DNA from: Acidobacteriota bacterium
GTDB lineage: Bacteria > Acidobacteriota > Terriglobia > Bryobacterales > Bryobacteraceae
NCBI GenBank assembly: GCA_005808475.1
Contig: SYLY01000155.1
Location: 1-35,168, forward strand
Length of the DNA: 35,168 nucleotides
Reading direction: 5' to 3'
The stretch's first letter is position 1, and each line of letters opens with the position of its first letter. Position numbers and translations under genes: made by a program. Shown here in pieces: positions 1 through 8,160 of this stretch. The notes under the pieces are model-generated. The model was given only the letters and a program-made list of their open reading frames with translations, was not told where the DNA came from and did no database searches.

Positions 1-240
1 CCGCGCCAGATGATCGATGAGCTTGCGCGTGGACCGGTCGGCCAGCGAGGCGTACATGTCGTCGAACAGATCCTGCGCGGCGATGAACTGGCAACGCAGT
101 CCGTTCTGCAAGGCTTTCAGTAGAATGCCCGAGGCCAGTCCGGTACCGGGACCATGAGCAGTCCGAGTACAGCATACGGTTCTCACACCGGCGTTCCGAA
201 GCCGGTGGAACCACGCGGACGGCATCCGGCATTGACTTCA
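1..240 (-). pseudogene. IS21-family IstB-like ATPase remnant
   Basis: Read on the minus strand, positions 180 to 1 encode a stretch resembling the AAA+ ATPase IstB, the helper protein of IS21-type transposition. It includes LLKALQNGLRCQFIAAQDLF followed by DDMYASLADRSTRKL, and the frame runs off the left edge. The Walker A loop reads GPGTGLASGI. In intact relatives the loop is GxxGTGKTHLAxG, so the codons for the GK[ST] lysine appear to be missing. Upstream of the loop the sequence no longer resembles IstB, and the frame closes at a stop at 238-240. The start and the P-loop are therefore both lost and this copy cannot be functional. IstA and terminal repeats are not visible inside the window. 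Assignment is from motif memory only. Confidence 0.6.
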
Positions 241-260
241 TCCAGGCATTCACCTAGCCT
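232..260 (+). promoter_or_regulatory. Putative sigma70-type promoter of the first Oar-like gene
   Basis: TTGACT (232-237) is separated by 17 nt from TAGCCT (255-260), which ends 7 nt before the ATG at 268. The -35 is good. The -10 keeps only the conserved TA...T positions. Transcription would begin at or next to the start codon, giving a leaderless or nearly leaderless mRNA. The promoter partly overlaps the IstB remnant. Confidence 0.45.
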
Positions 261-267
261 TTGAAGG

Positions 268-3200
268 ATGAATCGAACCGGTGTGCTCATTCTTCTCGCG
301 GCTCCCGCCTTGGCCCAGTCGATTTTCGGCTCACTGCAAGGCACGGTTACAGATGCCTCCGGCGGTGTACTGGCGAAGGCTCGCGTGACGGCGGTCAACG
401 TCAACACGGGCATTCGTTCCGCCGTCGACGCCAACGATGCCGGCCTCTACTTCCTCGGCGAACTTCGCCCCGGCGCCTATGACCTCGAGGTGGAGGCGGC
501 GGGATTCCAGCGCTTTGCGCAGCGCGGCATCACTCTGCGCGTCGAGGATCGCCTGCGCGTGGACGTCGCGATGAAGGTGGGCCAGATTACGGAAAGCGTG
601 GAGGTGCGCGCCGAGGCGCAACTGATCCAGACCGAGAGCAATACGCTGGGCCGCGTGGTGGATGAGAACACCATCAAGCAACTGCCTTTGCGGGGGCGGA
701 ACGCTTTCGAACTGGTGCTGCTGACGCCGGGCGCGCAGCAGCGGGGCGATGACGAACTGCCGCGCCTGAGCGGTGGACGGGCGCGCACCGGCGAGTTTGT
801 GCTGGACGGCGGCTCAATCACGACGCCGCGGCGCGGGCAGCTTTTCACGCAGCCGAATCTGGACGCCATTCAGGAGTTCAAGGTGCAGACCAACGGCCTG
901 TCCGCGGAGTTCGGCCGCACGGTGGGGGGCGTGGTGAACGCCACGCTCAAGTCCGGCACGAACAAGATCTCCGGTAATCTGTTCGAGTTCCACCGCAACA
1001 ACTCGATCAACGCGCGCAACTTCTACTCGCCGCGCAATGCGAAGCTGATTCAGAATCAGTTCGGCGGCATGATCGGCGGACCGATCCTCCGCAATCGTCT
1101 GTTCGCGTTCGGCGACTTCGAGAGTTTTCGCCAAGCCGAAGAGCGGCTGTTCAATCTCAACGTGCCGACGGTGGCCCAGAAGGCGGGCAACTTCTCCGAA
1201 AGGACGGTGGCCATCTTCGATCCGGCCACCACGCGGCCGAATCCCGCCGGCCCGGGTTCCATTCGCGATGCCTTCCCCGGCTTCGTGGTGCCCGCGGCGC
1301 GTTTCGATGCGCCGGGCCCGAAAGTTGCCGCACTCTACCCCAATCCGAACCGGCCGGGCTTTGTTCAGAACTTCCAACAACTGCTGCCGCAGGGCACCGA
1401 CAACAACAAGTTCGACGTTCGCCTGGATTGGCGCGCCTCCGGCCGGGACATGGTGTTCGGCCGCTACTCCTGGGATCATCAGTTTGGCGGGAACGCCCGC
1501 GCCTTTCCCGCCGCGGGCGGTGGCAACAACGGCAACTTCAATCGCTACCTGACGGCCGCGCTGGGCTGGACTCGCACGGTGGCGCCGACGGTAATCAACG
1601 ACACGCGCCTCAGCGCTTTCCGGGGCATTCAGGAGCGGCTGCTCAGCCTGGGCGCGGGTGACGCGCTGGGGATCCCGAATCTCAACCTGGTGGGGCTGCC
1701 GAGTTTCTCCCTGCCCGGCCTTACGGGTCTGGGCGACGCACAGGCGTTCAACCCCGTGGAGAATCAGTATCAGTTGCAGAACATCACTACCGTGGTGCGC
1801 GGACGCCACGTGCTGAAGGCGGGCGCGGACTACCGCTCATTTCCCATCAACGATCTGCAACTGCAATTCACTGGCGAGTATACGTTCGCCGCCAATCAGA
1901 CGGCCGATCCGCGGTCGCCGGGCGTCACGGGCAATCCGCTGGCCAGCCTGCTGCTAGGTCAAGCGGATACGTTTAATAACTCCACGCTACGCGGCCGTTT
2001 CTATTACCGGTCGGCTTACCTTGGCGCGTTCTTTCAGGATGATTTCAAGATCACGCCTGCGCTTACACTGAACTTCGGTTTGCGTTACGACGTGGAGCAG
2101 CAGCCACGGGAGATCCGCCAGCAGGGGTCGAACTTCGATCTGAAGCAAGGCCGCCCGGTGACCATGACCGAACTCGGCCGGAACTTCATCCAGTTCACCG
2201 ACAAGCTGAACTTCGCGCCGCGCTTCGGCTTTGCGTGGCGTCCGTTCGGACTCGCCAAGACGGTTATCCGCTCCCACTATGGCATCTTCCACATTCCGCT
2301 CACCGGGCGCGCCACGTCCGCCTTCGCGCGCTTCCCCGCCGACCAACGGCTGGGCCTGCAGAGCGATGGCCTGAACGCGGCCGTACTCCTCTCGCGTACG
2401 CCGCCCATCGTGCCGAGTAGGGATGGCAAGGGCTTTGCGATCGATTACAAAATCGAAGACGCCAGGCTCGGCTCCTTCCAGCAATGGAATTTCGACATTC
2501 AACACGAATGGAGAGGGCTATTGCTGGAGGCGAGCTACGTGGGTAGCGCGGGCCGCCATCTGCTGCAGAACATCGACAAAAACGCGATCCGCATCGAGGA
2601 TGTGCAGCGCGCCGGGCGTGGCACGCAGGCGATGCGGCCCTATCCCGACTACGGTGTTATCAACTGCCACTGCGAGAATCAGAACTCCAGCTACAACGCT
2701 TTGCAACTGGGCTTGGAGCGCCGCTATGCGAATGGGCTCTTTGCGTCGTTCTCCTACACGTTCTCGAAGTTTCTCGACTACAACGAGGACAACTTCTCGT
2801 CGCAGTTCGCGATGGATCCGTACAATCTGCGATTGGAACGGGGTTTGAGCCAGTCGCACTATCCGCATCGGGCGGCGATGGCCTTGGTCCAAGATCTGCC
2901 GTTCGGCAAGGGGCGCCGGTGGCGGCAGAACGGCGCGATGGCGTGGCTGGCGGGGGGATGGCAGATTTCCAGTATCGTGTCGCTGCAGAGTGGAGACCAG
3001 GTCTGGATCAGCCAGGCGGCCAACACTTCGGAGATGTTCAGCCGCCAGTTCCGGCCGAATCTCGTGGCGAATCCAAGGCTGGGAGCGGGTGAGCGCGCGC
3101 TCGACCGCTGGTTCAACACGGCGTCTTTTCAGGCGCCGCCAGCGCGCACCCTGGGCAATAGCAACAAGTTTCCGGGTATCGAAGGGCCGGGCCTGGCGAA

Positions 3201-3402
3201 CGTGGACGTCTCGCTGATCCGCTTCATTCCGCTGCCGTTTCGGGAGAACATGAAGATCGAGTTGCGGGGCGACTTCTTCAATGTACTCAACCATACGAAC
3301 TTCAATGCGCCCGGTGGCACGTTAGGCACGCCGCAGTTTGGCCGGGTGACTAGCGCGCGCCTGCCGCGCACCATCCAAGTGGGCGGCAAATTCTGGTTTT
3401 GA
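268..3402 (+). CDS. Oar-like TonB-dependent outer-membrane receptor
   Basis: This 1,044-residue protein starts with a signal peptide (MNRTGVLILLAAPALAQ). A carboxypeptidase-regulatory/Cna-B-like beta-sandwich follows at about residues 18-105 (GSLQGTVTDASGG, then the GxYxLxVEAxGF pattern). A TonB plug-like domain spans about 115-230 (QLPLRGRNAFELVLLTPG, FVLDGG, EFGRTVGGVVN), and a long beta-barrel ends in an aromatic residue (GGKFWF), typical of BamA clients. This is the architecture of the Oar-like family expanded in Acidobacteriota. Such proteins are presumed to take up large substrates across the outer membrane using TonB energy; the ligand is unknown. The ATG at 268 gives the signal peptide. 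An AAGG lies too close to it for a normal Shine-Dalgarno, consistent with leaderless translation. The gene is followed after 54 nt by a second paralogue with its own promoter. Confidence 0.88.
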   Translation: MNRTGVLILLAAPALAQSIFGSLQGTVTDASGGVLAKARVTAVNVNTGIRSAVDANDAGLYFLGELRPGAYDLEVEAAGFQRFAQRGITLRVEDRLRVDVAMKVGQITESVEVRAEAQLIQTESNTLGRVVDENTIKQLPLRGRNAFELVLLTPGAQQRGDDELPRLSGGRARTGEFVLDGGSITTPRRGQLFTQPNLDAIQEFKVQTNGLSAEFGRTVGGVVNATLKSGTNKISGNLFEFHRNNSINARNFYSPRNAKLIQNQFGGMIGGPILRNRLFAFGDFESFRQAEERLFNLNVPTVAQKAGNFSERTVAIFDPATTRPNPAGPGSIRDAFPGFVVPAARFDAPGPKVAALYPNPNRPGFVQNFQQLLPQGTDNNKFDVRLDWRASGRDMVFGRYSWDHQFGGNARAFPAAGGGNNGNFNRYLTAALGWTRTVAPTVINDTRLSAFRGIQERLLSLGAGDALGIPNLNLVGLPSFSLPGLTGLGDAQAFNPVENQYQLQNITTVVRGRHVLKAGADYRSFPINDLQLQFTGEYTFAANQTADPRSPGVTGNPLASLLLGQADTFNNSTLRGRFYYRSAYLGAFFQDDFKITPALTLNFGLRYDVEQQPREIRQQGSNFDLKQGRPVTMTELGRNFIQFTDKLNFAPRFGFAWRPFGLAKTVIRSHYGIFHIPLTGRATSAFARFPADQRLGLQSDGLNAAVLLSRTPPIVPSRDGKGFAIDYKIEDARLGSFQQWNFDIQHEWRGLLLEASYVGSAGRHLLQNIDKNAIRIEDVQRAGRGTQAMRPYPDYGVINCHCENQNSSYNALQLGLERRYANGLFASFSYTFSKFLDYNEDNFSSQFAMDPYNLRLERGLSQSHYPHRAAMALVQDLPFGKGRRWRQNGAMAWLAGGWQISSIVSLQSGDQVWISQAANTSEMFSRQFRPNLVANPRLGAGERALDRWFNTASFQAPPARTLGNSNKFPGIEGPGLANVDVSLIRFIPLPFRENMKIELRGDFFNVLNHTNFNAPGGTLGTPQFGRVTSARLPRTIQVGGKFWF

Positions 3403-3421
3403 TGCGCCAACCCGTATCGCA

Positions 3422-3450
3422 TTGACACCCGTGGACCGGGCGCATACTAT
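3422..3450 (+). promoter_or_regulatory. Sigma70-type promoter of the second Oar-like gene
   Basis: A perfect TTGACA (3422-3427) is followed by exactly 17 nt and then TACTAT (3445-3450). Only 6 nt (tggcga) separate the -10 from the ATG at 3457, so the predicted transcription start coincides with the A of the start codon. No Shine-Dalgarno lies between. This is the clearest promoter in the window and shows that the two tandem receptor genes can be transcribed independently. Confidence 0.65.
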
Positions 3451-3456
3451 TGGCGA

Positions 3457-6400
3457 ATGCCGCGCCTCCTGGTATTGGCAGCCATGGGCTGTCCACTGTT
3501 TGCCCAATCGATTACCGGAACTATCGCGGGGTCGGTGATCGATCCCTCCGGCGCCGCCGTCGCCGATATCCCGGCGCACCTCGTCCACACCGGTACGAAG
3601 TCGGTCCGCGAAGGCCGCAGCGACGCGACCGGTGGCTTCCTGTTCGGGAGCATGCCGCCGGGCGAATACATCCTGCGGATCTCGGCCACCGGCTTCAAGC
3701 AGCTCGAGCGCCGCGGCATCCGCCTCACCGCCTCCGAAGTGCTGACGCTGGGAGCGCTCTCCCTCGAACTCGGCCAGACCACCGATCAGATCGTAGTGAG
3801 CGAACAGGCGGTGGCCGTGCAGACCGGCAGCGCCGAGCGATCCGCCGGACTCACCGGAGCGCAGGTGGAGAACATCGCCATTCGCGGCCGGAACGTGATG
3901 AACCTGCTTCGGCTCCTGCCCGGCGTCGTCGACCGTAGCGAACCCGACGCCATTTCCCGCAATTGGAACGTCAACGTCAACGGGCTGCGCGCCTCCACCA
4001 ACTCCGTGATGGTCGACGGCATGACGGTGAACGCCATCGGCAATAACAACGTCAACACGGTGAGCATCAGTCTCGACGCGGTGGCCGAGGTGAAGGTGCT
4101 GCTCGGCAACTATCAGGCGGAATACGGCCGGCTGGCCGGCGCGAACGTCCAGATCGTCACCAAATCCGGCGCGCGCGATTTCCACGGACTCGCGTCCTAC
4201 TTCAAGAGGCACGAGCAGTTCAACGCCAATAACTTCTTCAATAACCGCCTGGGGAGTCCGCGCCCCATTTACCGGTTCAACACCTGGAATTACACCGTCT
4301 CCGGACCGGTGGTCGTTCCGGGCGGCTGGAACCGCGGCCGGGACAAGCTTTTCTTTTTCTGGTCGCAGGAGTTCTGGCCGCTTCGCGTCAACCAGCCGAT
4401 CACGCAACTCACGGTGCCGGGCGCCGGGGAGCGGCGCGGGGACTTCTCGCAGTCGCTCGACGTCAACAACCGCGTCATCGCGATCCGGGATCCCACGGGC
4501 CGCCAGCCGTATCCGGGCAACGTGATTCCGGCGAGCCAGATCGACGCATCGGGACGCGCCCTGGTGGGAATCTTCCCCGCGCCTAACTTCTTCGACCGCG
4601 ATATCTCGGCGGGCCGCTACAACTACGTGTTCCAGGCCCAGAACCGCACGCCGCTACGCACCCATACCGGCAAGATCGACTACAACCCGAATTCCCGCAA
4701 CACGATCGCCGGCACGGTTACTCTCGCGTCCGACATCAATCGAGGCTCGCTCGGACTGCCCGGCGGCGGACGCGCCAACTGGGGGCAGATGGAGCAGACC
4801 ACCAGCCGTCCGGGCCGCATCTACGTGGGCCGTTACACACGGATCTTCAGCCCCACGCTGATCAACGAGTTGAACGCCGGGTTCGGACAGCGCCCCGAGA
4901 TCGATGGCACATCGGAAGACGAGGTGAAGCGGAACCAGCGCGCCACCGTGGGCTTCACCCCTCCGCAGTTCAATAACGTCACGAACCCACTCGGAGTAAT
5001 TCCCAACGCCAACTTCGGCGGCATCACGCAACCGGCGAATCTGCTGATTCAGGGCCGCTTTCCGCATACCGCTTCCCACGACACGGTGTCCGTCACGAAT
5101 AACATCACCAAGTCGATGCGCGCGCACACATTCAAGGTAGGCGGCTACGCGGACCGTATCTGGCGCGGATCCTTCAATCCCCTGCCCTTCAACGGCACGT
5201 TCGACTTCGGCCTGAACGCCAACAACCCGCTCGACACCGGCCATCCCTATGCCAACGCGATGACCGGCGTCTTCGCCTCCTACACCGAAACCACGGCGCG
5301 CCCCTACACTCGCTACCGGGTCAGCAATATCGAGTGGTTCGCGCAGGATAACTGGAAGGTAAACCGCCGGCTCACGCTCGACTTCGGCATTCGTTTCCAC
5401 TATGTTCCGCCCTACGAGATCGCCGATAACCTGATCAGTTCGTTCGCAGAGGCGCGCCACGACCCAACCCGCGCCGTTCAGTTGATCCGGCCCGGCACGG
5501 TAGGGGGCCGCCGCGTGGGCGTGCATCCGGCCACCGGCGCGGTGTTGCCGGTCACCGCGATCGGGGCCATCGCGGACGGAACTGGCGACCGCCTGAACGG
5601 AATGATCGTGCGGGAGCCGGGCGCCATCCTGAAGAATCGCGGCGTGATGTTCGGGCCGCGATTCGGCTTCGCGTTCGACCCGTTCGGTGACGGGAAGACC
5701 GCAATCCGCTCGGGCTTCGGACTTTTCTACAACCGCGATCCCGCCGGATTCCTGGTATCCGCGCTGACCCAGACGCCGATCGCCGAATCGCCGGTCGTGT
5801 TCTTCGGCACGCTCTCGTCCTTGCGCGGCTCCGGGGCGCTCTCGTTCCCGCAGGACATCACCGCCATCGACCCGGTTGGCAAGGTCCCGTCCGTGATGAA
5901 TATGAGCTTCGCCGTGCAACGCAACGTTGGTTTCGACACGGTGGTGGACTTGGCGTACGTGGGCTCGCTCGGCAGGAACCTGGAGTGGACGCGCAACCTG
6001 AACAACATCCCGTTCGGAGCGAACTTTCTCGCCCGCAACGCCGATCCCACGATAGCGGCGCGCACGCCGCTGCCGCCGAACTTCCTGCGGCCTTACCCGG
6101 GCTTCGGCAATATCACGCATGTCGAGTTCGCCAGTTCATCCAGTTACCATTCGATGCAATTCAGCGCGAACCGGCGGTTTCAGCGGGGCGTGCAGTTCGG
6201 GTTGGCATGGACGTGGTCCCGGGCGATGGATTACAACAGCGCCGACGGTGACGCGGTTAGTAATCTTGTGAGCCGCCGGGTGTGGAACTACGGACCGGCG
6301 GCTTTCGACCGCTCGCAGGTGGTCCGCGTGAACTGGCTCTACGACGTGCCGAACGCCCGCGCGCCGTTCGCGGCGGCCCGCGCCATCCTGCACGGTTGGC

Positions 6401-6876
6401 AGCTTTCCGGTATCCATGGGTTCACCACGGGATCGCCCCTGGCGGTGGGTTTCTCAACCACACCGGTGGTGGATGTTACCGGCTCACCGACGGACGGCGC
6501 CCGCGTGGTGCTGACAGGCAATCCGAATCTGCCGGAGGCGGAGCGGACCTTCTCGAGGAATCTGCGAACGGAGGTGGTTCGAATGCCCGAGACGGGTTCG
6601 ATCGGACAGTCCGAGCGATTCCCGATTCGCGGTCCGCGGAACCAGAACTGGGACCTGACCCTGTTCAAGAATTTCCGGATTCGCGAGAGGATGCGTGTGC
6701 AATTCCGTTGGGAGCTCTATAACGCGATCAATAGCACGCAGTTCAGCGCCATCGACTCGGCGGCCCGGTTCGACACGCGGGATCCGGCGCGGCCGCAGGT
6801 CAACGCGCGCTTCGGCGAGTTCACCGCGGCGAGCAGCCCGCGCACGATGCAGTTCGCGCTCCGATTCTATTTCTGA
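3457..6876 (+). CDS. Oar-like TonB-dependent outer-membrane receptor (second copy)
   Basis: This 1,139-residue protein has the same plan as its upstream neighbour. A signal peptide (MPRLLVLAAMGCPLFAQS) precedes a carboxypeptidase-regulatory-like domain at about 18-105 (GTIAGSVIDPSGAAV, FLFGSMPPGEY). A plug-like region follows at about 120-235 (IRGRNVMNLLRLLPGVV, VMVDGMTVNA, EYGRLAGANVQIVTKSG), then a barrel ending in LRFYF. The final aromatic residue fits outer-membrane insertion by the Bam machinery. It is clearly diverged from the first copy (different plug loops, 95 residues longer), so the pair is not a recent exact duplication and probably binds a different ligand. A TonB-linked uptake role is inferred from the family. 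Start at ATG 3457 is supported by the signal peptide and the promoter immediately upstream. Confidence 0.88.
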   Translation: MPRLLVLAAMGCPLFAQSITGTIAGSVIDPSGAAVADIPAHLVHTGTKSVREGRSDATGGFLFGSMPPGEYILRISATGFKQLERRGIRLTASEVLTLGALSLELGQTTDQIVVSEQAVAVQTGSAERSAGLTGAQVENIAIRGRNVMNLLRLLPGVVDRSEPDAISRNWNVNVNGLRASTNSVMVDGMTVNAIGNNNVNTVSISLDAVAEVKVLLGNYQAEYGRLAGANVQIVTKSGARDFHGLASYFKRHEQFNANNFFNNRLGSPRPIYRFNTWNYTVSGPVVVPGGWNRGRDKLFFFWSQEFWPLRVNQPITQLTVPGAGERRGDFSQSLDVNNRVIAIRDPTGRQPYPGNVIPASQIDASGRALVGIFPAPNFFDRDISAGRYNYVFQAQNRTPLRTHTGKIDYNPNSRNTIAGTVTLASDINRGSLGLPGGGRANWGQMEQTTSRPGRIYVGRYTRIFSPTLINELNAGFGQRPEIDGTSEDEVKRNQRATVGFTPPQFNNVTNPLGVIPNANFGGITQPANLLIQGRFPHTASHDTVSVTNNITKSMRAHTFKVGGYADRIWRGSFNPLPFNGTFDFGLNANNPLDTGHPYANAMTGVFASYTETTARPYTRYRVSNIEWFAQDNWKVNRRLTLDFGIRFHYVPPYEIADNLISSFAEARHDPTRAVQLIRPGTVGGRRVGVHPATGAVLPVTAIGAIADGTGDRLNGMIVREPGAILKNRGVMFGPRFGFAFDPFGDGKTAIRSGFGLFYNRDPAGFLVSALTQTPIAESPVVFFGTLSSLRGSGALSFPQDITAIDPVGKVPSVMNMSFAVQRNVGFDTVVDLAYVGSLGRNLEWTRNLNNIPFGANFLARNADPTIAARTPLPPNFLRPYPGFGNITHVEFASSSSYHSMQFSANRRFQRGVQFGLAWTWSRAMDYNSADGDAVSNLVSRRVWNYGPAAFDRSQVVRVNWLYDVPNARAPFAAARAILHGWQLSGIHGFTTGSPLAVGFSTTPVVDVTGSPTDGARVVLTGNPNLPEAERTFSRNLRTEVVRMPETGSIGQSERFPIRGPRNQNWDLTLFKNFRIRERMRVQFRWELYNAINSTQFSAIDSAARFDTRDPARPQVNARFGEFTAASSPRTMQFALRFYF

Positions 6877-6877
6877 C

Positions 6878-6927
6878 GGCAGGGTAAGGGGACGTCTCCG
6901 GGCGCCGGTTCCCAAGGGTCTCCTGCC
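6878..6927. terminator. Possible bidirectional terminator between convergent genes
   Basis: Between the stop codons of the + strand receptor and the - strand esterase, GGCAGG (6878-6883) pairs with CCTGCC (6922-6927). Inside is the near-palindrome GGGGACGTCTCC. The loop is long and there is no T-run, so this is a weak candidate. Confidence 0.25.
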
Positions 6928-6929
6928 AG

Positions 6930-7988
6930 CTACAACCATTTCGCGAGGAACGCGTAGCAGGACTCGCGGGTGGCGGGAGGGAAATCGTGGCCGGCGTCCG
7001 GATACTCCACCATCAGACGGTCCGCGGCTCGAAACACGTCCCGATAGACCGGCAGCGCGGCGGTGACGCAATCCCGCACGCCGGAGACCTCGAAATCGGG
7101 CGCGTCGCGCAAGGGCGCGTTGACGAACACCGGACGCGGCGCCATGGCCGCCAGCACCTCGGTGAAGTCGAATGGCAGACGGGCCGGATCCTTGCCGTAC
7201 ACCGACGCGATTCGCGGCATGTAGTAACGCGACGCCCACGCCGCGATGTCGCCACCGGCGTGCTTGGCGAACACGTTGAAGCCGCAACTGGACACGATGA
7301 CACGCACCCGCTCGTCGAAGGCCGCCAGGAACAAGGCGTTGTGCCCCCCGAGCGAATGGCCGATCGCGCCGATGCGGCCAGGGTCGACATAGGACAGCGA
7401 CCGCAGCGCATCGACGGCGCGGCGGTGGTTGACGATCCCCTTCATGGTGCAGCTCGCGTAGCCGAGTGCGTAGGGATCCGCGGCGTACTCTTGCGTGTGG
7501 AGAAGCGGATAATCGACCACCAGGCAAACGAAGCCGCGCTCGGCGAGTTCATGCGCCCAAAGTTGATTCGGCCTGGCCGTGACGATTCCCGCGGGAATGT
7601 CCTTTCCGGGTTTCGAACTACCAGGCAGGCAGACCATCGCCGGACGCCGCGCCCCCACGCCATGCGGAGCGAGCAGAAACGCCGGCACGCGATCGCCAGG
7701 CTCGGCGGCGAAGGTCACGCGATGCCGGGTGTAGTGCTGGAGCTTGATCTCTTCCTTGTATTGAATATCGATGGGCGCGGCCGTCGCGGGAGGCAGCGGG
7801 CCCATGACGTCCGCCATGTGAGAGCGGAGATGCTCCACGCGGCGCGCCCAGCCGGCCGGCGTGCGCACGCGGCGTTTTCGTCCGCGGGCGTCGAGCCAGT
7901 ACGACAGATCGGCGTGTTCGGCGTAGCGAGGCGGAGGCTCGGCGGCGAGCGCGAAGGCGCTGAGCAGAAAGGCTCGCCGGTCCGGCAT
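6930..7988 (-). CDS. Secreted alpha/beta-hydrolase (acetyl-xylan-esterase/dienelactone-hydrolase-like)
   Basis: This 352-residue protein has an N-terminal export signal (MPDRRAFLLSAFALAAE; the single arginine pair before a hydrophobic stretch is Tat-like). The alpha/beta-hydrolase fold is shown by the nucleophile elbow GHSLGG with Ser212, preceded by VDPGRIGAI, an acid-residue region around PLRDAPDFEV, and the C-terminal catalytic histidine in PDAGHDFP (His334). An oxyanion-side strand reads RPAMVCLPGSSKPGKD. The family includes acetyl-xylan esterases and related carboxyl esterases that remove acyl groups from glycans; the true substrate is unknown. It is convergent with the preceding receptor gene and transcribed in the same direction as the third receptor gene behind it, 172 nt away. 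A TAAACT lies 9 nt before the ATG. No frameshift or missing residue was seen. Confidence 0.8.
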   Translation of the reverse strand: MPDRRAFLLSAFALAAEPPPRYAEHADLSYWLDARGRKRRVRTPAGWARRVEHLRSHMADVMGPLPPATAAPIDIQYKEEIKLQHYTRHRVTFAAEPGDRVPAFLLAPHGVGARRPAMVCLPGSSKPGKDIPAGIVTARPNQLWAHELAERGFVCLVVDYPLLHTQEYAADPYALGYASCTMKGIVNHRRAVDALRSLSYVDPGRIGAIGHSLGGHNALFLAAFDERVRVIVSSCGFNVFAKHAGGDIAAWASRYYMPRIASVYGKDPARLPFDFTEVLAAMAPRPVFVNAPLRDAPDFEVSGVRDCVTAALPVYRDVFRAADRLMVEYPDAGHDFPPATRESCYAFLAKWL

Positions 7989-8160
7989 GTCGCCCCAAGT
8001 TTAGCAGCCAGCGGTGCAAGTAACGTGGCCGGGGGCAACATGACGCCGGGGGATTGGCCGATTGTTCCGTCGAGGCAGAACAACTACAAAACTTGCTGTG
8101 ACGCAGCATTGACCGGAGAGCCTCCGCGCGGTGTGTGTCAACGGAGAGGAGAAAATCGGC
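7989..8160. other. 172-nt intergenic region
   Basis: This gap separates the stop of the third receptor gene (8161) from the esterase start (7988), both on the minus strand. On the minus strand TAAACT (7998-8003) ends 9 nt before the esterase ATG and is the only promoter-like element noticed; no convincing -35 lies 17 nt upstream. A small hairpin TGCTG-TGACG-CAGCA is present near 8094-8108. Nothing else was recognised. Confidence 0.4.
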
